DNA of 10,525 nucleotides from Thermoplasmatota archaeon (GTDB lineage: Archaea > Thermoplasmatota > Thermoplasmata > RBG-16-68-12 > JAGMCJ01). Under the pieces are notes generated by a model. The model saw only the letters and a program-made list of their open reading frames with translations, did not search any database and was not told where the DNA came from. The position numbers and the translations under genes were made by a program. Positions 6,101 through 10,525 of this stretch are shown in pieces; position 1 is the first letter of the stretch, and the number at the start of each line of letters is the position of its first letter. Where the stretch lies: NCBI GenBank assembly GCA_022848825.1, contig JAJISH010000028.1, positions 1 through 10,525 on the forward strand. The letters are read 5' to 3'.

Positions 6101-9100
6101 GGTGTTGTTGAACTCCGTTGTACCGATGTAGAGGGTGCCGTTCCCGTCGGAGAAGTCCGTGTCGTCCGTTCCCGCTCCCGCCATGAGAATGAGGTAGGTC
6201 CCGCTTGGCACCACCAAGGATGAGGATCTTGTCCACGAGAACCCATCCTGATCTGAGAGCACGAGGCCGTTGATGTCGATCGAGTCTCCGCCGTTGTAGA
6301 GCTCGACCCACTCGCTTGTCGTATTGGGGGAAACCTCGTTTATCACGAGACGTGGTCTTTTGTAGAACAGGTCACCCCAATCGTCAGGCGTATCTTCACG
6401 GCCGTTCGTCTCCCCTGAGCCTGTTGCATCGGGCCAATGGTAGTAGACATCACCCGTGTCGTTGTGGACGTGTACACAGAATCCCGCTATTTGGCCGTCT
6501 GACACGCTCGAGTTGAACACGTATTCGAGAGGTATTCTGAACTCGTAGGTGATGTACGTATCTGTGTCATCCACCGAGGCGTTCCAGGAGGAACTCGGTA
6601 CCCAGGTCCCGTCCCATCCACTTCCAGTTCCTACGAAGTTAAATAGGTCGCTCGAACCAGGTTTCCTCACTTTGAATCTATAGTCGTCCGTCTGTGGAGC
6701 AGTACCTCCGTCGTGGTTCGTGTCGAAGGTGATCTCGGCGTAGTCCTGGGGGACTCCACTTCCGGTTCCCTGGGAAAGGGACTCTATGGCCACGAACAGG
6801 TCTGTGCTGTTGTAGACCACGTACGTTTTGATGTACGAGCCGTACGTGTCCGTCTTCGCGGTGCTCGTCCAGTCGTTCTCATTGGTCTCATTGATCTCTC
6901 CATCTAGCGTGATGTCGATCGTCCCGCCATCAGGTGCGACGAGCCCGTAGCCTCCATTTCCATCGGCAAAGTGCCTCGTTCGGGATTCAGGAACGCTTCG
7001 GGTCGTGATGTTCGACAGTGCATCATCAGAGTAGTCCTCCCCCGCCTGGCTCCAGGCCGAGGTGTAGAAGTAGGCCCCAAAGCCGTTCCCAGAACTCAGG
7101 CCGATCGAGGCAAGGGGAACCTGAACTTCCAGCTGGGAGTAATCAAGGCCTGCGTTTGCAGTCCCAAGCGGGCTCCATATCCACTGGCCTGGACTCGTGC
7201 CGGTGTGTTCGAAGAGCTCGCTGCTGATGATGTGGCCGTTCTTGCCCCTCACCTGGATCATGTACTCGGTATAGACCGGACCGATTCCATATCCGGTTCC
7301 GGAAGTCTCATTCGTGTCTATGAAGATCAGCGAGGTGTCATCACCCAGAATTGGTGGCTCCACTCGCTCACCTATGAATATGGTGACCGTAACATTCGCA
7401 TACGCTGCCGGGTAGTCCGCAGGTATGGTCGTCTGCAACCATTCATCTGGTCCGAAGGGATGGTCAATGTCCCCGTCCCCGTCATAGTCGTATCCCGTCT
7501 GGGCGTCCATCACACCGTCATTGTCGAAATCGAACAGGCGCGTTCCGTCGCCGCCCGGGCCGTCAACATTGTCCGGAACGGAATCCCGGTCACTATCGAT
7601 TATGACAGGTCCGCCTCCCGATGGAATCGTCGGCGTGTTGTATGGCACGGACGTCCCTCCAAATATCTCCTCATCGACCTTCAGATAGAACGACGCGCTC
7701 GTGTTGTCATTCGCTGCATCGTAGCTTCTAATGTCAATACTCTGGATCTGACCGGTCTCGGGCTCGTCATCGGAGTCCAGGGACATGCCGAGCCAGTCCG
7801 CGAAGCCTCCGTCAATGACGATGTCAGATGGGATCATCCCTATGTAACCTGTTTCCAGGGTCCCCGCCACTCTCTCGATAGTTGCCGCTCCGCTCGCTAG
7901 GGTGACCGCACTTGCATGAGAGATGTCGGCTCCAATCGTGTTGCCGCTGCTCGTGGAGGCAATGTCCGCAACCACGTAGTACCTTTCCATCGATTGCGAC
8001 TGGACCGTGATCGGGACGTCGAATATCACTGTTGGCCCCATCCATATCCTCTGCGATACGGGTGTACCGCCCAGATCCAGGAGCTCCACCGCGGTCACGT
8101 CCGAGTACTCGGCGGTCCCAGTTATCGTCACTTCGATGCTCTGGACCTCGATATCGGTGTCAACCGCGAACAGGTTCACTTCGAGCAGGGTCTGGTCCGC
8201 ACCGGTCAAGACGTCATTCTGTACGCCTCCCATTTGCCGAACCAGGAGCGTGCCTTCGCTGTTGCTGTCTACGAAGTCAGCAGAATCCTCATGGCCGTTC
8301 CAGCTTTTCGTGTGGAAGAGGGCGTCTATGGTCGTTGGCTCCGTCGATATCGTGGGCCAATGCACCTGGGTCTCGAGGTATTGCCCGCTTACCTCGGTCT
8401 GCACGTTGATACCGGACAGCCAGCTGTTCCAGTCCTCTTGCCCTCTGTTCGTGTCGAACCTCATCATCCTGGAAACGGCGACCTCTCCATTTGTCCCGTA
8501 CACCTCGATCACGAAGTCCGCTCCTATGCCCCTGATCTGGTAACCCGTACCATAGCTCCTGTCAACGTCAATGAAGATGTGAACCGTGTCCGCCCTGCGA
8601 GTGGTAGGCTCGCCCTGCAGGACGCTTCCGCTCACGCTCAGGTAGAACGAAACGTACTCCACATTGTTCTCGACGGCCGTCTCTATGATGTCGATGTTGG
8701 GATTGATCATGAAGTCGTCGGAGCTCTGCATTCTCGAGGCATCTGTCCAATCGCCGAACTGACCGTCGATCCTGATGCTGCCCATTGTCGCGACCTCCTC
8801 TCCGACAGGACCGAATAGCGAGGACATCAGCAGCGCCACAGCAATCAGTGGTATGAGAAGCACCTTCCAGCGACTGAACTTCGCTTCAGATGAGAACCTC
8901 CCACTGCCCAGACCGTTCGTCAATCCCAGCCCGTTGGTGACCCCGTTTGTGAGTCCAGATCTGAAGGATCTCAGGCCATTGACGACCCCGTTTGTCAGGC
9001 CGTTGACCCTGCCGAGTCCGTTGACCAGGCCGTTCGTCAGACCGTTCACTCTTCCCCTGAGACCGTTCACGAGCCCATTCGTGCGTCCCCTGCCATTCGT

Positions 9101-10525
9101 CAGGCCATTTGTGCGTCCTCGACCGTTCGTGAGCCCATTTGTCCTTCCTCTGCCGTTGGTGAGTCCGTTGGTTCGTCCACGTCCCTTTCCATTTGTCAAT
9201 CCGTTGGTTCGCCCAGGCCCCCTGCCGACGCTCTTCCTGGCCAGTCCGTTCGTCAGGCCTACGCGGGCGGGAGACGGCGCGGGTTCCTTCTCCCGAGGTG
9301 CTTCTTTGGCCTCTGGAGCTATTCTGGGCTTTCTCGACTTCAGCTCGGCTATCTCCCGTCTCAACATCTCTCTCTTGTCAGCCTCTGCGGGCTTCGGGAC
9401 TTCGATATCGGCCGGTTCTACAATGGGCTCAGGTACCCCAATCAGGGACGTGTCGAATCGGGCACCGCAGTTCTCGCACTCGGTAGCATCTTCGGAGACG
9501 GATTGTCCACACATGGGACACTCGTACAGATGTTCTCTCACGACCTCTTCTCTCACGACCTCTTCCTTGTCATATGACAAGGCCATCTCGCGGCACTTGA
9601 TCGCACTCTCCCTGTCGCCCATTCGAGCATGTACCTTCGCCTTGAGTATCCAGACACCCGGATAGCGGGGGTCCAGGTCCGTGAGCCTGTTGAGGGCCTC
9701 TATCGCACGTTCATGGTTACCGATCTTCTCGTAAGTGGCACCCTTGACAAAGAGAGCGTCTATGTCCTCTGGGTCTCGGTCCAGCTTCACGTTGCAGACT
9801 CTCAATATGCGGTTGATGTCCATCCCGCCGAAATCTGCCGTTAGCTCGTTCATACCGCAGTTGTCACAGAACTTCTTCCCGCTAGGAATGGTCTCCGAGC
9901 AGTAGGAGCACTCTCTGCCGGGTTCTTCAGGTTCCGGCGGTGCTGTCTCTTCGGGCTTCTTCGCGCCCTTCGTGGAGTAGACGAGCGCCTGCTTGTAGCA
10001 TTCCGTCGCCTCATCTGTCCTGCCAAGCTCCTTGAGGGTATTCGCCTTGGAGGCCCACGCCCCAACGTGGGATGGATCTGAGTTCAGAATCTTGTTGAAG
10101 CATTTGAGAGCTCTCTCAGGCTCACCCTGGAGGAGCAATCTTGTGCCGAGGTCAAACCAAAGCTGCGGGCTCTCCGTCTCGGGGACATCCTCGGTCTTCT
10201 CAGGAGCCTCCTTCGCTTCCTGCTCCTTCGCATCATCCCCGATTCCGGGATCGCTCACAGCTAGAGGAACATAATTCGAGTCCACTCTGGTGTTCTTCAT
10301 CGAGAGCGCGCCGACCTTTCTCACTATCCGGTCCCCTTCCCGAGTGCGTTCGATGTCGATGACGCCGTCAAAGGGCTGGAGCAGCGTGGAAAGCGTGACG
10401 CCATCGTGCATCTCCTTCTCCACCAGGAACAGGGACGTGAAGCCCATCTTCTCCAGCTTCGCCTTCGTGCTCTGAGCAAACCCGTAGACCTTCTGGATGT
10501 CGTACTCGTTCAGAGCGGGGGAGAG
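3110..10525 (-). CDS. Giant KaiC-like ATPase / TPR / zinc-ribbon / surface-ectodomain membrane protein (5' partial)
   Basis: The frame runs without a stop from the window edge to TAG-side position 3110, at least 2471 codons. The ATG at 10445-10447 is not the true start: 26 further in-frame codons upstream continue the same fold. Numbering from that Met, residues -26 to 65 are the end of a KaiC/RAD55 RecA-type ATPase (LFLVEKEMHDGV, FDGVIDIERTREGDRIVRKV, LSMKNTRVDSNYVPL). TPRs lie at 94-158 and 209-293, zinc ribbons at C180/C183/C194/C197 and C310/C313/C324/C327. A Thr-Asn-Gly-Leu tract spans 396-514 and a transmembrane helix 529-546. Outside follow CBM9-like domains (about 555-735, 873-1150, 1176-1363; IDGxFxDW starts), DxDxDG loops (950-999), a lamin-tail domain (1364-1520, VINEVSPN, SEWVELYN), four ~154-residue repeats (1538-2149), six Asp boxes (2150-2400) and a PEF-CTERM-like end. 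N-glycosylation sequons are frequent. KaiC-like ATPases are proposed archaeal signalling hubs, so an outside-in sensor or adhesin role is inferred. Confidence 0.9.
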   Translation of the reverse strand, partial: LSPALNEYDIQKVYGFAQSTKAKLEKMGFTSLFLVEKEMHDGVTLSTLLQPFDGVIDIERTREGDRIVRKVGALSMKNTRVDSNYVPLAVSDPGIGDDAKEQEAKEAPEKTEDVPETESPQLWFDLGTRLLLQGEPERALKCFNKILNSDPSHVGAWASKANTLKELGRTDEATECYKQALVYSTKGAKKPEETAPPEPEEPGRECSYCSETIPSGKKFCDNCGMNELTADFGGMDINRILRVCNVKLDRDPEDIDALFVKGATYEKIGNHERAIEALNRLTDLDPRYPGVWILKAKVHARMGDRESAIKCREMALSYDKEEVVREEVVREHLYECPMCGQSVSEDATECENCGARFDTSLIGVPEPIVEPADIEVPKPAEADKREMLRREIAELKSRKPRIAPEAKEAPREKEPAPSPARVGLTNGLARKSVGRGPGRTNGLTNGKGRGRTNGLTNGRGRTNGLTNGRGRTNGLTNGRGRTNGLVNGLRGRVNGLTNGLVNGLGRVNGLTNGVVNGLRSFRSGLTNGVTNGLGLTNGLGSGRFSSEAKFSRWKVLLIPLIAVALLMSSLFGPVGEEVATMGSIRIDGQFGDWTDASRMQSSDDFMINPNIDIIETAVENNVEYVSFYLSVSGSVLQGEPTTRRADTVHIFIDVDRSYGTGYQIRGIGADFVIEVYGTNGEVAVSRMMRFDTNRGQEDWNSWLSGINVQTEVSGQYLETQVHWPTISTEPTTIDALFHTKSWNGHEDSADFVDSNSEGTLLVRQMGGVQNDVLTGADQTLLEVNLFAVDTDIEVQSIEVTITGTAEYSDVTAVELLDLGGTPVSQRIWMGPTVIFDVPITVQSQSMERYYVVADIASTSSGNTIGADISHASAVTLASGAATIERVAGTLETGYIGMIPSDIVIDGGFADWLGMSLDSDDEPETGQIQSIDIRSYDAANDNTSASFYLKVDEEIFGGTSVPYNTPTIPSGGGPVIIDSDRDSVPDNVDGPGGDGTRLFDFDNDGVMDAQTGYDYDGDGDIDHPFGPDEWLQTTIPADYPAAYANVTVTIFIGERVEPPILGDDTSLIFIDTNETSGTGYGIGPVYTEYMIQVRGKNGHIISSELFEHTGTSPGQWIWSPLGTANAGLDYSQLEVQVPLASIGLSSGNGFGAYFYTSAWSQAGEDYSDDALSNITTRSVPESRTRHFADGNGGYGLVAPDGGTIDITLDGEINETNENDWTSTAKTDTYGSYIKTYVVYNSTDLFVAIESLSQGTGSGVPQDYAEITFDTNHDGGTAPQTDDYRFKVRKPGSSDLFNFVGTGSGWDGTWVPSSSWNASVDDTDTYITYEFRIPLEYVFNSSVSDGQIAGFCVHVHNDTGDVYYHWPDATGSGETNGREDTPDDWGDLFYKRPRLVINEVSPNTTSEWVELYNGGDSIDINGLVLSDQDGFSWTRSSSLVVPSGTYLILMAGAGTDDTDFSDGNGTLYIGTTEFNNTGDDVLLKFGGNDMGIDYMQYGSGSDIQSCPSDPASENSWTGTLTAPSGTDSAGRDKTSSDTNNASDWDNNGGPDVNQRTRGHVNYAAALTVTGQDQAPASVQQGQTLVVMLNLTLSADYGWIEVTEIDVNRTGTSSTESDISAATLWLDVDEDGEYDSGTDTFIKTGTYSSGNYTFSSLSIHVQDSSPLYLLVAYNISSSSNTGVTVGAQVDGESNVTVTGPDSVAAFSEISSTNSTIQGNQLSVSGTDKAPASVGKGQTEVVMLSLNLSTTYGSITLTQIEVNRTGTSTTEADISNATLWHDVDNNGAYDVGTDVCLAVGTYSGGFYTFSSLSFAVNAGTNESILVMYNVSSTANTGVTVGARINGSSNVTVQSPDTVASFSPIQSTNSTISATTGTLQGTDKAPATVEQGQTTVVMLNLTLTADYGTATLTALDVNRTGTSTTESDISEATLWHDVNDDGDYDSGTDVCLDVATYSGGYYNFSGLSFDITAGTPERLLLMYNVSSSANIGVTVGARIDGADNITLSGSDTVGAFSPIQSTNSTINANELSVYGGDIAFSVVFQGEDFAEMLNLTLSTDYGSVTVTQMNVTKTGTSTQSGDIDAAILYDDVNGDGDYDSGTDTYIATGSFSSGVYTFSSLSISVSAGADKDLLVMYNISASATTGVTVGAKINGASDITVQSPDSVATFSAISSTNANIRDSDVFVLEVTGEVYESTDGGKSFSYQGDASADLVAICMNRSNDDLYAFVKNGSVYRTTDKGQNWVYRGDAFAGAPAGIDMTIDSNDYIYLLQTDGDVYLSTDGGATFSTKGDAGTGLIGIEANFSNNDLYAVETDGEVVYSSDGGDTWSSKGDASSGADVKDIAIDSNGYVYVLEGSGEVYRSTDYGNTFSQMGDIGTDTYNGICIDARYDYIYVIEDTGQVYLSVDNGANWTLRSDIGSEADYEDITCYVIPEFSDIAAALIPILILVLVAVRRRKRNPVNDSTQEDAEVVPRQ
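3176..3241 (-). other. PEF-CTERM-like C-terminal anchor
   Basis: Near the end of the giant protein the sequence IPEFSDIAAALIPIL is followed by LILVLVAV and then RRRKR. Pro-Glu-Phe, a hydrophobic helix and a basic cluster in this order match the archaeal PEF-CTERM sorting signal, which is processed by archaeosortases in the organisms that have them. A further 17 polar residues follow the basic cluster, which is longer than usual. Without an archaeosortase in view, an ordinary second transmembrane helix is the alternative. Confidence 0.55.
3248..4000 (-). repeat. Six-unit Asp-box (BNR-like) beta-propeller region
   Basis: Six Asp boxes recur about every 42 residues of the giant protein: STDGGKSF, TTDKGQNW, STDGGATF, SSDGGDTW, STDYGNTF and SVDNGANW. 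They begin at residues 2166, 2207, 2250, 2291, 2333 and 2375. Each is followed by a strand with (K/R)GD or SD and then a strand such as NDDLYAF or NGYVYVL. Six such units suit a six-bladed propeller of the sialidase/photosynthesis-stability-factor type. Asp boxes are structural turns rather than catalytic sites, and no sialidase catalytic Arg triad was recognised, so a binding role is more likely than hydrolysis. Confidence 0.75.
4001..5836 (-). repeat. Four tandem ~154-residue surface domains
   Basis: Four homologous modules of the giant protein begin at LTVTGQDQAPASV (5836), LSVSGTDKAPASV (5374), GTLQGTDKAPATV (4912) and LSVYGGDIAFSVV (4450). Each contains LNLTL-x-YG, a V(N/T)(R/K)TGTS turn, an acidic loop (DVDEDGEYDSGTD and relatives), YTFSSLS, a YN(I/V)S strand, TGVTVGA and a (S/T)TN linker. 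The acidic loop follows the DxDxDG calcium-binding pattern in copies 1 and 4 most closely. Conserved NRT, NLT and NxS sites suggest N-glycosylation. A divergent fifth copy occupies about 7850-8230 (VLTGADQTLLEVNLF onward). No named family was recognised with confidence; a beta-sandwich is inferred. Confidence 0.8.
5888..6358 (-). other. Lamin-tail (LTD) domain within the giant protein
   Basis: The segment starting RLVINEVSPNTTSEWVELYN and continuing with GLVLSDQDG, VPSGTYLILMAG and DDVLLKFGGNDMGIDYMQYG has the order of elements typical of LTD domains. These are Ig-fold modules found in prokaryotic surface and secreted proteins. In this protein it links the third CBM9-like domain to the tandem repeat array. 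It is probably a structural or ligand-binding module. Confidence 0.75.
7451..7600 (-). other. Asp-rich calcium-binding-type loops inserted in the second CBM9-like domain
   Basis: Residues 950-999 of the giant protein carry DSDRDSVPDNVDG, DFDNDGVMD and DYDGDGDID. These follow the DxDxDG pattern of thrombospondin type-3 and dockerin-like loops, which bind calcium. They interrupt the second domain between its early strands (KVDEEIFGG) and later ones (NVTVTIFIGERV), so they may stiffen or gate that domain when calcium is bound. Confidence 0.65.
8810..8863 (-). other. Transmembrane helix of the giant protein
   Basis: VLLIPLIAVALLMSSLFG follows RWK, so the N-terminal ATPase, TPR and zinc-ribbon half is predicted to be cytoplasmic and everything after it extracellular. 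It is the only hydrophobic stretch between the visible start and the C-terminal anchor. Confidence 0.8.
8906..9262 (-). repeat. Thr-Asn-Gly-Leu repeat tract (30-bp periodic core)
   Basis: Residues 396-514 of the giant protein are made almost only of the words TNGL, VNGL and TNGV joined by short basic spacers. The core has four copies of RTNGLTNG or RTNGLVNG spaced exactly 10 residues apart (starting at 425, 435, 445, 455), a 30-bp DNA repeat, and a further copy 12 residues earlier at 413. Toward the membrane the Arg spacers thin out to RVNGLTNG and LTNGVTNG forms. The tract is basic, lacks acidic residues and lies just inside the membrane. Codons differ among copies (for example ACG, ACA and ACC for Thr), so it is retained at protein level and is not a fresh DNA expansion. 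Confidence 0.9.

Noticed and set aside
6971..9665. Three long + strand ORFs of about 300 codons opposite the giant gene
   Set aside because: They are mirror frames of a well-supported coding sequence in GC-rich DNA, show no domains, and the last is only the antisense of the Asn-Gly tract and its flanks.
10445..10447. ATG as the start of the giant protein
   Set aside because: The frame is open for 26 more codons to the window edge, and those residues continue a KaiC-like helix (QKVYGFAQSTKAKLEKMG) straight into the strand TSLFLVEK. A start here would cut through the fold.

Overview
The window looks archaeal and most likely comes from a Thermoplasmatota-type euryarchaeon. The grounds are TATA-box promoters with short or no leaders, a DUF2240 protein (an archaea-specific family), a HisA-like protein of the uncharacterised archaeal COG1411 type, a KaiC/RAD55-type ATPase segment with strong archaeal character, and a PEF-CTERM-like surface-anchoring tail. 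The lineage is inferred from gene content only; there is no rRNA or tRNA here.

Layout: (1) positions 2-169 (+), the last 55 codons of a membrane protein that starts outside the window. (2) positions 130-1246 (-), a two-gene operon, a HisA-related TIM-barrel protein followed by a DUF2240 protein, translationally coupled by an 8-nt overlap. (3) positions 1349-1567 (+), a 72-residue two-cluster ferredoxin divergent from that operon, with an Asp at one cluster ligand position. (4) positions 1679-2554 (+), a membrane-anchored FKBP-type prolyl isomerase with a cytoplasmic zinc ribbon. (5) positions 2555-3109, a 555-base convergent intergenic region holding 18 perfectly phased 11-bp tandem repeats, then a promoter-like element and a foldable stretch leading to an 18-codon basic micro-ORF. 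(6) positions 3110-10525 (-), one uninterrupted reading frame of at least 2471 codons, open at the window edge.

The large gene dominates the window. From its N-terminus it encodes the end of a KaiC-like RecA-fold ATPase, two TPR blocks each followed by a zinc ribbon, a basic Thr-Asn-Gly-Leu repeat tract, a transmembrane helix, and about 1850 residues of predicted outside-facing modules. Those modules are three CBM9-like domains, Ca-binding-type Asp loops, a lamin-tail domain, four tandem ~154-residue domains plus one divergent copy, and a six-unit Asp-box propeller. A PEF-CTERM-like hydrophobic tail ends the protein. The arrangement places an ATPase of the proposed archaeal signalling-hub type on the same chain as a giant surface ectodomain. 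The neighbouring FKBP protein has the same plan of zinc ribbon, membrane helix and outside domain, and could help fold such ectodomains, but that link is inference from adjacency only.
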